From positions 1 through 14,050 of the forward strand of contig JAPOOT010000486.1 of the NCBI GenBank assembly GCA_026713285.1: 14,050 bases of DNA, given 5' to 3'. Below are positions 1 to 7,048 of this stretch, one piece after another. Positions within the stretch are counted from its first letter, which is position 1. Every line of letters begins with the position of its first letter. A model generated the notes under the pieces. That model ran no database searches and had not been told where the DNA came from. It worked only from the letters and a program-made list of their open reading frames with translations. Position numbers and translations under genes: made by a program. This DNA comes from Gemmatimonadota bacterium (GTDB lineage Bacteria; JAAXHH01).

Positions 1-216
1 CGGTCAGCCTGATCGAAATCGGACCAGTTTGGTACGTCGATGCGGTAGCCCGGCGGTAGATCGACCGCCGCTCCCGAACCCCCCGTGGGGCGAATGGGTG
101 ATTTCGACGTTACGCACGCGCCGGTGTCTGCCCAGTTTCAGGGCGAGGCGCTCGGCGTGATTCCGCAGGTCGTCGAAATTGGGTAGTGTATCACCTGGGG
201 ATGGGCGATTCGGCAG
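1..216 (-). pseudogene. Possible frameshifted 5' part of an unrecognised gene
   Basis: On the minus strand, one frame from about 216 down to about 92 reads as plausible protein (it includes LPNFDDLRNHAERLALKLG and RRVRNVEITHSPHGG). It then degenerates and stops, while the next frame continues as plausible protein (AAVDLPPGYRIDVPNW, then SDFDQAD) to the window edge. The switch falls at a run of six identical bases (CCCCCC on the plus strand, near 79-84), so removing one base joins the halves. This could be a real disabling mutation or a sequencing indel. I see no ATG in frame. A CTG at 216-214 follows an AAGGAAAG purine stretch, but a CTG start would be unusual. I do not recognise the family. 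It would be transcribed divergently from the ATPase gene at 284. Overall the coding call is uncertain. Confidence 0.3.
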
Positions 217-229
217 TTGTTCTTTCCTT

Positions 230-277
230 ATTTACCATGTTAAACCTTCTTGACACACTCGATTTTCATGGTAAATT
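230..277 (+). promoter_or_regulatory. Promoter with flanking 10-bp inverted repeat
   Basis: A TTGACA -35 box lies at 250-255. A TAAATT -10-like box (4 of 6 matches) follows at 272-277 after 16 bases. The predicted transcription start would fall at or near the ATG at 284, implying a leaderless or nearly leaderless mRNA. A perfect 10-bp inverted repeat, ATTTACCATG at 230-239 and CATGGTAAAT at 267-276, brackets the -35 box and overlaps the -10 box, so a bound dimer could block the promoter. The arms are seen directly; the operator role is inferred. Confidence 0.5.
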
Positions 278-283
278 GTCAGT

Positions 284-1408
284 ATGATTCCCCGACCCGC
301 CATAATGGAGTCCATCGCAAGGACCCTTTCGCGCAGCCCCGTCGCCCTGCTTCTGGGGCCTCGGCAATGCGGCAAGACGACGTTGGCCCGCCAACTTGTG
401 CCTTGCGAGGATCTGAACTACTTCGACCTCGAAGACCCGGCAAGTCTGGCGAGACTGGATGAGCCCATGACGGCGCTGGGTCCGCTCGAGGGCCTGGTGG
501 TCATCGACGAGATACAGCGCCGGCAGGAGTTGTTCCCGGTCCTGCGGGTTCTGGCCGACCGGACGCCGTCGCCCGCCCGGTTCCTCATCCTGGGCAGCGC
601 TTCTTCGGACCTCATGCGTCACGTATCGGAATCTCTGGCCGGTCGCGTGGAACGTATCATAATGCGGGGTTTCAGCCTTTCCGAGGTCGAAGCCGTTTAC
701 CACCGGAAGCACTGGCTACGCGGGGGATTTCCGAGATCGTACCTCGCCGCGTCCGAAGCGGACAGCACCGTCTGGCGCAGGGAATTCATGCAAACCGTGG
801 TCGAACGGGACGTGCCGCAACTCGGTCTTCGTCTGCCGGCTGCGACGCTGTTGCGGTTCTGGACCATGCTGAGTCATTACCACGGCCAGGTATGGAACGC
901 GGCCGAAACGGCTAGGTCTCTCGGCGTCGCCGAAACCACCACCCGCCGCTATCTCGACGTACTCGAAGGACTGTTCATGGTCAGGCGGTTGAATCCATGG
1001 TTTGCCAACCTGAAGAAGAGGCAGGTCAGGTCGCCCAGGATATACGTCCGGGATAGCGGCCTGCTCCACGCGCTTCTGGGCATTCGGTCAGAACGGGACC
1101 TGTTGTCCCATCCAAAGTCGGGAGCATCGTGGGAAGGATACGTCGTCGAGGAGATTCTGTCCGTCTTCGCGCCTGAAGAAGTCTATTTCTGGGCGACCCA
1201 CAACGGAGCCGAACTGGACCTTCTCCTGGTCAAAGATGGTCGGAGGATCGGCGTGGAGTGCAAACGTCAGGATGCGCCGCGCATGACGCGTTCCATGCGC
1301 GTTGCGAAGGAAGATCTGGATCTGGATCATCTGTACGTCGTCTATCCCGGTTGTAAGACGTATGCAATCGACGAGAAAGTTACCGTAACGCCTCTTTCAC
1401 ACATTTAA
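284..1408 (+). CDS. AAA_14 / DUF4143 family ATPase
   Basis: A 374-residue P-loop ATPase of the widespread AAA_14 plus DUF4143 family, whose cellular role is generally unknown. Visible motifs are Walker A GPRQCGKT at residues 25-32, Walker B LVVIDE at 71-76, and a sensor-like strand ending ILGSAS near 102-107. A winged-helix-like middle segment follows (SLGVAETTTRRYLDVLEGLFMV). The C-terminal part carries a PD-(D/E)xK-like signature: ELD at 310-312, then VECKR at 324-328, giving an acidic pair and E-x-K. Whether it cuts DNA is not known. The start at 284 is preferred because MIPRPAIMESI matches the family's usual opening, although no Shine-Dalgarno precedes it, consistent with a leaderless message. 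A later ATG at 305 is a weaker alternative. The stop overlaps the convergent sulfatase gene by four bases. It may be an accessory gene; nothing next to it suggests a pathway. Confidence 0.9.
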   Translation: MIPRPAIMESIARTLSRSPVALLLGPRQCGKTTLARQLVPCEDLNYFDLEDPASLARLDEPMTALGPLEGLVVIDEIQRRQELFPVLRVLADRTPSPARFLILGSASSDLMRHVSESLAGRVERIIMRGFSLSEVEAVYHRKHWLRGGFPRSYLAASEADSTVWRREFMQTVVERDVPQLGLRLPAATLLRFWTMLSHYHGQVWNAAETARSLGVAETTTRRYLDVLEGLFMVRRLNPWFANLKKRQVRSPRIYVRDSGLLHALLGIRSERDLLSHPKSGASWEGYVVEEILSVFAPEEVYFWATHNGAELDLLLVKDGRRIGVECKRQDAPRMTRSMRVAKEDLDLDHLYVVYPGCKTYAIDEKVTVTPLSHI

Positions 1409-2898
1409 AACCCCGGCCGCTCCACGTCCTCAGCAGCCGGTCCCTGCAGGTTGACGTTGTCCGCGGTGGGCCAGCGCACGGTATACTGCGCGGAGCGGTC
1501 CCGCTTGTAACCGGCGTGCCAGTAATTGCTGGCCGCCAGCCACTCCAGCAGGTCTTCCTTCATCTTCGTCTTGATCCCCGCATACGCATCGTCGTCCCAC
1601 CGGTTCCACAACTCTCCGGGATCGGTTTCCAGGTCGTATAGCTCGCCCTCTTCCTGGCCGATGTAGTAGACCATCTTGTGGGACTGGCCGCGCATCATGA
1701 TCTGGTAGTTGTCCTCGCAGAAGACGTAATCCCGCGGAACGACCTTTCCATCCGGGTCGGCGTAGGGCATGAGGGAACGCCCTTCCAGGTAGGTGGGGAC
1801 CGGAACGCCCGCCGCTTCGAGGATGGTGGGCCCGAGGTCCATGAGGGAGACCAGGTCGCTTACGTGGTCGCCCCGGCGCCGGCGGTCCGGGTAGCGGATG
1901 ATGAGCGGAATGTGGGTGATGGTGTCGTACATGAGCCACTTGTAGGCCATGGCGTGGTCGCCCAGGTTCTCGCCGTGGTCCGAACAGAAGACGACCAGCG
2001 TGTTGCCCAGGCAGCCTCTTTCCTCCAGGGCGTCCATGATTTCGCCCATCTTCTCGTCCACCGTGGTTACTTTCGCGTAATAGTGGCGGCGCATGCTATC
2101 GATGCGGTCGTCGTTCGCCAGGTACATGTTGATACCGGATTCGTGGCCGGCCGTGGAGAACATCTTCTTCAGCGCTTCATGCTGTCGCGGTTTTTCCGCC
2201 AGTTCGTTCTCCCGGGTTACCGGCCGGGGTATCTCCACTCCGTCGTACAGGCTCAAATGGCGGGGCAGCGGGTCCCAGGGTTCGTGGGGACCCGTAAAGC
2301 CGATTTCCAGGAAGAAGGGTTTGTCGCCGCGGTGGCTGCGGATCCAGTTGAGCGCCGAGTCGCCGATGAAGACGTCGCTGTGGAACCGCTCCTCCTCGTG
2401 CCACGGCACGCCCTGCAGTTTCGTCCACCAGTCGGGGTCGGTCTTGTGCCGGTCGTTGGGCCGTTCCACCCCGTGGAAGGTCATGTACCGGCCCCAGTCG
2501 TCGTCCGCGCCGCCGCCGGCCAGGTTCATGTTGGTAGGATTCTCGACGACGACCCGTTCGTGGAACCCGCCGGGCACGTCCCGGGGCGTGAAATGCATCT
2601 TGCCGATGCTGGCGCACCAGTAGCCGTTTTCCGCGAGGTCCTGCACCCAGTTGCGGTGGAGTCCCCAGGGCTGGAAACTGTAGACGCCCGTGTTATGGGG
2701 GTACATGCCGGTGAAGATGGCGGCCCGCGAGGCGACGCAGGTGGCGCCCGGGCAGTAGGCCTGCCGGAAGGAGACCCCCTCTGCGGCCAACCTGTCGTGG
2801 GCCGGGGTGGTCATGTGGGGATTGTCCCAGCCGCGGATCGTATCGACGCGCTGCTGGTCGGTCATGATGAGGATGATATTCGGGCGATCCGAGGGCAT
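1405..2898 (-). CDS. Type I (formylglycine) sulfatase family hydrolase
   Basis: A 497-residue member of the alkaline-phosphatase-fold sulfatase family, predicted to hydrolyse sulfate esters or related phosphonate/phosphate esters; the substrate cannot be read from sequence. Metal-binding Asp14 sits in LIMTDQQRVDT. The residue matured to formylglycine is Cys54 in CVASR (54-58), a C-x-A-x-R variant of the usual C-x-P-x-R. Other expected site residues are Lys100 and His102 (IGKMHF), His205 (GPHEPW), Asp307-His308 (SDHGENLGDH) and Lys320 (AYKW). The N-terminus begins directly with the first strand and has no signal peptide, so it is probably cytoplasmic, unlike most polysaccharide sulfatases. The ATG at 2898 has a CGGAG ribosome site eight bases upstream. 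No maturase or transporter gene is nearby. It ends tail to tail with the ATPase gene, leaving no room for a terminator between them. Confidence 0.93.
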   Translation of the reverse strand: MPSDRPNIILIMTDQQRVDTIRGWDNPHMTTPAHDRLAAEGVSFRQAYCPGATCVASRAAIFTGMYPHNTGVYSFQPWGLHRNWVQDLAENGYWCASIGKMHFTPRDVPGGFHERVVVENPTNMNLAGGGADDDWGRYMTFHGVERPNDRHKTDPDWWTKLQGVPWHEEERFHSDVFIGDSALNWIRSHRGDKPFFLEIGFTGPHEPWDPLPRHLSLYDGVEIPRPVTRENELAEKPRQHEALKKMFSTAGHESGINMYLANDDRIDSMRRHYYAKVTTVDEKMGEIMDALEERGCLGNTLVVFCSDHGENLGDHAMAYKWLMYDTITHIPLIIRYPDRRRRGDHVSDLVSLMDLGPTILEAAGVPVPTYLEGRSLMPYADPDGKVVPRDYVFCEDNYQIMMRGQSHKMVYYIGQEEGELYDLETDPGELWNRWDDDAYAGIKTKMKEDLLEWLAASNYWHAGYKRDRSAQYTVRWPTADNVNLQGPAAEDVERPGF

Positions 2899-2995
2899 CC
2901 GCGGGCTCCGTGGTGGAAATGGTCAGGGAAGAAGCGCGATTCACGAAGGACGGGCCCCGGTGTGGTCGGCCCGACCCGAACGTCGACGGACCGGG
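2899..2995. other. Intergenic gap with a small hairpin
   Basis: This 97-base gap between the CorC/HlyC gene and the sulfatase contains a 6-bp perfect inverted repeat with a one-base centre (GGTCGG C CCGACC, 2964-2976). No U-tract follows it on either strand, so it is not a standard intrinsic terminator. No convincing promoter for the sulfatase is visible apart from its ribosome site. Confidence 0.35.
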
Positions 2996-4318
2996 CTATG
3001 CCACACGGTCCTCCATCGCGCCGTTTTCGCCCGCTTCCGACCGGGGATGCAGCCTGTTCACCTCGGCCTTGATGATACGTTGCCCTTCGACTTCGCGCAC
3101 CACGATTCTGGCATTTCTGAATGGCACTTCCTCACCGGATTCTGGCACCCGGCCGAGTTCATTGAAAATCAGGCCGCCTACGGTTTCGAATCCGTCCGGC
3201 GTGATATCGAGATCCAGGATGTCGTTCAGCGTATCGATATTGAGCCGGGCATGCACGACGTACGAGCCGTCGGGCATCGCCTCGTACATGGGGTCCTCGT
3301 CGTCGTATTCGTCCTGTATCTCGCCGACGATCTCCTCGAGCAGGTCCTCCAGGGTCACCAGCCCCGCGGTGGTCCCGTGTTCGTCGACGACGATGGCCAG
3401 ATGGATCTTGTCCTGCTGGAACTCCTTCAGCAACTCGGCGGCTTTCTTGGTCTCCGGCACGACATAGGGCGGGCGGAGCAACGCGTCCAGATCCTTCTCT
3501 CCTTCCGGATCTTCGCTGAGTTGAAGCAGATCCTTGGCGTAGACGACCCCCACTATATCATCGATGGAATCGCCGTAGATCGGAATCCGCGAGTGTCCCA
3601 TCTCGCGGATGAGTTCCAGCAGTTCCGGTACGGGCCTGGACCTTTCGGCGCATACCATATCCACTCTCGGGACCATCACCTCGCGCACGCTGGTGTCGTG
3701 CAATTCGATGATGCCGCTGATCATCTCCTTGTCGTCGGGTTTCAGTTCGCGGGTTTCTTCCAGCTCGAGTACCCGGTGCAGTTCGTCGTCCAACCAGTAA
3801 GGATTGCGTCCGCTGCTGAAAAGCCCCGCGCGCGCCATGCGCCGGTTGAGTAACAGCAGCGGCGTAATCAGTGGCCAGAACAGCCAGTAGCTGATGAGTA
3901 CGAGTACGGCGGAGACGCGAACGGTCGGTTCGGAGTAGCGCGACACGATCAATCTCGGCAGCCATTCGATGAGCACCAGCAGCAGCCCGACGGCGAACAG
4001 TCCCGAGAAGGTCAATGTGAGTGTCGAACCGAATGATTCGGTGAGCGGCGGGGTCAGGAAAAGGGCTACCACGGAGATCACGACACCGGCCGTCGTGATG
4101 ATTTTCCCGATCAGCAAGGTAGTGAAAAGGCGTTCCTGGTTGTCCAGCCACCGGGTAACGCGGTTGGACTGTCCACCCTCGTGGGCGGCCTTAAGTTCCT
4201 GGAGCGTGGTTTTGGGCAGGCTGGAAAACGCGGATTCCGCTCCGGTCAGGAGCATGGCGTAGATGGTGCACCCTGTGAGGACAAGCCATTCGACCAATAG
4301 GGGAATGTCGTCATCCAC
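2996..4318 (-). CDS. CNNM/CorC/HlyC-type membrane protein with CBS pair
   Basis: An integral membrane protein of the CNNM/CorC (formerly hemolysin-related) family, associated with magnesium and divalent-cation homeostasis. With the start used here it has 440 residues. About four hydrophobic segments form the DUF21 domain in the first ~165 residues. A CBS pair follows, starting at MVPRVDMV and including SRIPIYGDSIDDIVGVV and AIVVDEHGTTAGLVTLEDLLEE. The end is a CorC_HlyC domain (GFETVGGLIFNELGRVPESGE). I chose the GTG at 4318-4316 because a GGGAG ribosome site lies nine bases upstream and the overlap with ybeY is then only eight bases. An in-frame ATG at 4366 would add 16 residues but has no visible ribosome site. 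The gene is last in the ybeZ-ybeY-corC order, as in the E. coli ybeZYX operon. The substrate ion and direction of transport are unproven for the family. Confidence 0.92.
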   Translation of the reverse strand: MDDDIPLLVEWLVLTGCTIYAMLLTGAESAFSSLPKTTLQELKAAHEGGQSNRVTRWLDNQERLFTTLLIGKIITTAGVVISVVALFLTPPLTESFGSTLTLTFSGLFAVGLLLVLIEWLPRLIVSRYSEPTVRVSAVLVLISYWLFWPLITPLLLLNRRMARAGLFSSGRNPYWLDDELHRVLELEETRELKPDDKEMISGIIELHDTSVREVMVPRVDMVCAERSRPVPELLELIREMGHSRIPIYGDSIDDIVGVVYAKDLLQLSEDPEGEKDLDALLRPPYVVPETKKAAELLKEFQQDKIHLAIVVDEHGTTAGLVTLEDLLEEIVGEIQDEYDDEDPMYEAMPDGSYVVHARLNIDTLNDILDLDITPDGFETVGGLIFNELGRVPESGEEVPFRNARIVVREVEGQRIIKAEVNRLHPRSEAGENGAMEDRVA

Positions 4319-4781
4319 AACACTTTTCTCCCATGTGACCTTCCGGAATCCCGCTGGCGGCCGCATCCGCCGAATAGACCCGTTCCTTCTCCCGCATCAC
4401 TTTGCGCTGTGAAGCGTTGTGGTGGTCATATCCGAGCAGATGCAGGCACCCATGGACCACGAGCCGATGTAACTCGTCGTCCAAAGACACATGATAACGG
4501 TCGGCCTGGTCCCGGGCCCGGTCGACGGAGATGTACACGTCGCCCAGGGTTTCCTCATCCGACCCGGGTTCGTCGTCCATTTTGAACGACAGCACGTCCG
4601 TTGCGCGATCCAGATGGCGGTACTTGTGATTCAACTGCCGGATATAGGGGTCATCGACCAGTACAACGGTCACGGCCGCATGGTCTCGGCCCTCGCCCCG
4701 AAGTACCCGGCAAGCTGCACTCCAAAGCGCCTCGCGCCGAACGTCCGGCGCGGGCAGCACGGTCTCGATATCGATATTCAA
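4311..4781 (-). CDS. ybeY: Endoribonuclease YbeY, 16S rRNA maturation factor
   Basis: A 156-residue metal-dependent endoribonuclease of the UPF0054/YbeY family, known to act in 16S rRNA 3'-end maturation and late ribosome quality control. The diagnostic H-x3-H-x5-H zinc motif is complete (HGCLHLLGYDH; His110, His114, His120). It is preceded by the conserved RATDVLSFKMDD segment and GDVYIS strand. Length is typical. The only start in frame after the ybeZ stop codon is TTG at 4781-4779; the reading frame is the same as that of ybeZ, with an 18-base gap and no clear Shine-Dalgarno. Translation may therefore depend on coupling to ybeZ. Its stop overlaps the start of the CorC-like gene. Confidence 0.95.
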   Translation of the reverse strand: MNIDIETVLPAPDVRREALWSAACRVLRGEGRDHAAVTVVLVDDPYIRQLNHKYRHLDRATDVLSFKMDDEPGSDEETLGDVYISVDRARDQADRYHVSLDDELHRLVVHGCLHLLGYDHHNASQRKVMREKERVYSADAAASGIPEGHMGEKCCG

Positions 4782-4799
4782 GCGTCGTCGCGGGTGGAA

Positions 4800-5765
4800 T
4801 TACGCATTTTCACAGCGTTCGTAGGCCTTGATGATGTCCTGTACGAGCCGGTGCCTGACCACGTCCGTTTCCGTCAGGTAGACGAAGGAGATACCCCGGA
4901 TGTCCGCGAGCACATCCTGCACGTGTACCAGTCCGGAAACTTTGTCCTCGGGCAAATCGATCTGGGTTATATCGCCCGTGATGATCGCCTTTGAGTTCGC
5001 TCCCAGACGGGTCAGGAACATTTTCATCTGCGCCGTCGTCGTGTTCTGGGCTTCGTCGAGTATGACGAAGGCGCTGTTCAGCGTACGGCCGCGCATGTAC
5101 GCCATGGCGATGATTTCAATGGTCCCGTCCTCGATGAGGCGCCCGGCCTTGTGGTTCGGGATCATGTCGTGCAGCGCGTCGTAGAGCGGCTTCAGGTACG
5201 GGTCCACTTTTTCCCGCGGATCGCCGGGAAGAAACCCGAGACTCTCTCCCGCTTCCACGGCCGGCCGCGCCAGCACGATCCGGTCGACTTCTCCCCTGCG
5301 GAGAGCCGAGATGGCCATCGCGACGGCCAGGTAGGTCTTCCCCGTGCCAGCGGGTCCGATGGAGAATACGATATCACATTTCCGAACCTGGTCCACGTAC
5401 TGCTGCTGATTGGGACTCCGCGCGTGGATCCGTTCCCTCCGGGAAAGCACTTCGATGCCTTCTCCGGCAGGCGGACCCTGGTCTTCACCGTCTTTCTTTC
5501 CCAATCGCGTTGCCCGGATTATGTCGTCCACTTCCTGTGTCCTGCCCTGCTGGACGGACTTGATCATTTCGCGCAGCACGCTGGTGATCTGCCTTACCTC
5601 TTCCGCTCTGCCCGTGATCACGACTTCTTCGCCCCGGGCCGTGATTTTCGCGTCGAATTCGCTTTCGATGGCACGCAGCCTGGAATCGTATTGGCCGTAG
5701 AGCGCGAGGGGATCGATACCCTTGGCCGATAATCGATGCGTAACCGTATTTTTCAATGATGGCAT
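4800..5765 (-). CDS. ybeZ: PhoH-like ATPase/helicase (YbeZ type)
   Basis: A 321-residue cytoplasmic PhoH-family NTPase; YbeZ-type members associate functionally with YbeY and RNA metabolism. An N-terminal KH-like region (about residues 20-75, IESEFDAKITARGEEVVITG) precedes the P-loop domain. Walker A is GPAGTGKT (137-144), Walker B VILDEAQN (234-241), and the family segment GFLPGDPREKVDPYLKPLYD lies between. The sensor-like NSKAIITGDITQIDLP is also present. Length and order are normal. The ATG at 5765 is kept because the N-terminus fits the family, but no good Shine-Dalgarno precedes it. It heads the ybeZ-ybeY-corC operon, apparently transcribed from the promoter at 5861-5889. Confidence 0.95.
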   Translation of the reverse strand: MPSLKNTVTHRLSAKGIDPLALYGQYDSRLRAIESEFDAKITARGEEVVITGRAEEVRQITSVLREMIKSVQQGRTQEVDDIIRATRLGKKDGEDQGPPAGEGIEVLSRRERIHARSPNQQQYVDQVRKCDIVFSIGPAGTGKTYLAVAMAISALRRGEVDRIVLARPAVEAGESLGFLPGDPREKVDPYLKPLYDALHDMIPNHKAGRLIEDGTIEIIAMAYMRGRTLNSAFVILDEAQNTTTAQMKMFLTRLGANSKAIITGDITQIDLPEDKVSGLVHVQDVLADIRGISFVYLTETDVVRHRLVQDIIKAYERCENA

Positions 5766-5790
5766 AGATTGGCAGGTCTATACATGTACG

Positions 5791-5844
5791 GTGCGGCTCG
5801 CCTGCCTGTTCCCATTAGCCCTGAACAGACAACGCCTTTCGCAC
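5791..5844 (-). promoter_or_regulatory. Structured leader upstream of ybeZ
   Basis: In the predicted ~90-base untranslated leader, a 9-bp stem (arms 5823-5831 and 5803-5811, one G-U pair) encloses an 11-base loop. An outer 5-bp helix pairs 5840-5844 with 5791-5795. The loop holds an AGGG and an ATG (5815-5813) that opens a 20-codon frame ending at 5753, overlapping the ybeZ start by 13 bases. I do not match this to a known riboswitch class. Whether the structure or the small frame is used is inference. Confidence 0.3.
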
Positions 5845-5860
5845 TTGTTTCCGTAACTGA

Positions 5861-5889
5861 AATCTACGGGAAAAGACGGCCGGTGTCAA
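5861..5889 (-). promoter_or_regulatory. Predicted sigma70-type promoter of ybeZ-ybeY-corC
   Basis: Read on the minus strand, TTGACA (5889-5884) is followed after exactly 17 bases by TAGATT (5866-5861, 4 of 6 matches). Transcription would begin near 5854, giving a leader of about 90 bases before the ybeZ ATG. It lies in the 192-base gap downstream of the DUF402 gene; I see no obvious terminator for that gene there. Confidence 0.6.
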
Positions 5890-5957
5890 GCGGATTCCGC
5901 CTGCCTTGCCGGCGATGGACCACCACCTGTCTGCGGGATCGGCGTGATGCGCTGGGA

Positions 5958-6464
5958 TCAGCCGGAATGCGTCCCGATCCCAAGGCTGGCAAGCAACCCG
6001 TCGAAATCCGTTACGATCCCGTCTATTTCGCCCATGACCTCCGCGGCGAATGTCCGTACGCGATCCGCCGTCCGCCGGTCGATCAGTCCCGCGTCGCAGG
6101 CCTGCCGCAGTTCATCTTCGTCCAGGATCCGGCTGTCGCCGTCCGGGAAGAACCACAGGTCCAGCAACTGGTCGTCGTATTCCACGCGGTCGGGTCCGAT
6201 CCTGACCCGGTCGCAGAGGTGGACGTAGTGCCCCGCGAGGTTCCCGTCCGGCCCGATCATCTTCCAGAGTACGTAGGGAAGCCCTTCCTCGTAGTAGGCC
6301 AGGGTCAGCGTGCCGGAAGGTATCCGGATGTCCCCGTGGCGGTAGGCCCGGTCGGAACGGTAGGAAATGACCATGCGGTTGCCGCCGTGGTGGAGCAGGT
6401 CGCACGGGAAGGACTGGTCGGGCTTGCCGAGGTTGTGCTTGATCTCCGTAACGGTGTCGGTCAT
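5958..6464 (-). CDS. DUF402 domain protein
   Basis: A 168-residue cytoplasmic protein of the DUF402 family, whose characterised relatives include nucleoside tri/diphosphate phosphatases (NtdP type) and an FAU-1-like RNA-binding group. Support is the central strand-rich region with ISYRSDRAYRHGDIRIPSG and the family signature VEYDDQLLDLWFFPDG (94-109). An acidic helix ILDEDEL and a helical tail follow. Activity cannot be assigned from sequence. The ATG at 6464 is preferred over an in-frame TTG at 6488, because the TTG lies inside the upstream gene and the added residues look unlike the family. The stop of the upstream thioredoxin-like gene is only seven bases before this ATG and no Shine-Dalgarno is evident, so translational coupling is likely. 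Confidence 0.78.
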   Translation of the reverse strand: MTDTVTEIKHNLGKPDQSFPCDLLHHGGNRMVISYRSDRAYRHGDIRIPSGTLTLAYYEEGLPYVLWKMIGPDGNLAGHYVHLCDRVRIGPDRVEYDDQLLDLWFFPDGDSRILDEDELRQACDAGLIDRRTADRVRTFAAEVMGEIDGIVTDFDGLLASLGIGTHSG

Positions 6465-6471
6465 GGAGGGA

Positions 6472-6999
6472 TTACGCGATCCGTTCAAGGACTTCCCGCA
6501 TTTCCTTCACGAGGGGGCCGTTTCCGTTCTGCCTGTACCAGGTGCGGATGCGGGGGTAGATTTCTTCCATGGGGATCTTGCCCTTGTTGTCCCGCATGAT
6601 CGCCTGGCACTCCTCCGGCCGAGGTCCCCAGCGGGCCAGTTCGTTCAGGCCGTCGTCCATGAAGATGAGATAGGGGATGGCCCGCGAACCGTCGGTAAGG
6701 TACCTGTCCATGATATCGAGGTTCTCGTCCCTGCGGAAGATACGGTACGCGATGGAGGGACTGCGCTCCAGCAAGCGGATGATGGGCGGGAGGCTCTGCA
6801 CCACGTCGCCGCACCAGTCCTCCCCGAGGATGAGCACCTTCAGGGGCGTGGCGAAGCCGGCGAAGAAACCCGCATCCTCCGGATCCAGCGACATCTTCCG
6901 GTAATTCTCGTTGAATCTTTCGAGATTCTTCTCGCTGTTCCGCATGTAGTCTTCCCAGCTGAATCCCGCGGCGAATCGATCTTTGGAAACTACGGACAT
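6472..6999 (-). CDS. Thioredoxin-fold family protein with WCGD site
   Basis: A 175-residue thioredoxin-like protein, cytoplasmic because no signal peptide or membrane segment is seen. The strand LKVLILGEDWCGDVVQSLPPI places Trp62-Cys63-Gly64-Asp65 where a thioredoxin has WCGPC. The cis-Pro-like loop is AIPYLIFMDDG. Only the first active-site cysteine remains, so a standard two-cysteine dithiol cycle is unlikely; one-cysteine or non-redox roles are possible. This matches a bacterial group often labelled thioredoxin family (Thioredoxin_9-like) with unknown function. The ATG at 6999 has a GGAG ribosome site five bases upstream. A longer frame up to 7134 would overlap the nitroreductase gene and adds non-family sequence, so it was not used. 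It sits 49 bases after the nitroreductase gene. Confidence 0.82.
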   Translation of the reverse strand: MSVVSKDRFAAGFSWEDYMRNSEKNLERFNENYRKMSLDPEDAGFFAGFATPLKVLILGEDWCGDVVQSLPPIIRLLERSPSIAYRIFRRDENLDIMDRYLTDGSRAIPYLIFMDDGLNELARWGPRPEECQAIMRDNKGKIPMEEIYPRIRTWYRQNGNGPLVKEMREVLERIA

Positions 7000-7048
7000 G
7001 GCAACTCCAGGCTGTTTACAGATTGAAATGAAGCGGGGTGCATATGCA

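Noticed and set aside
1678..3072. 464-codon open frame on the plus strand opposite the sulfatase.
   Set aside because: It mirrors the codon structure of the sulfatase, has no recognised motif, and the opposite strand shows complete sulfatase catalytic residues.
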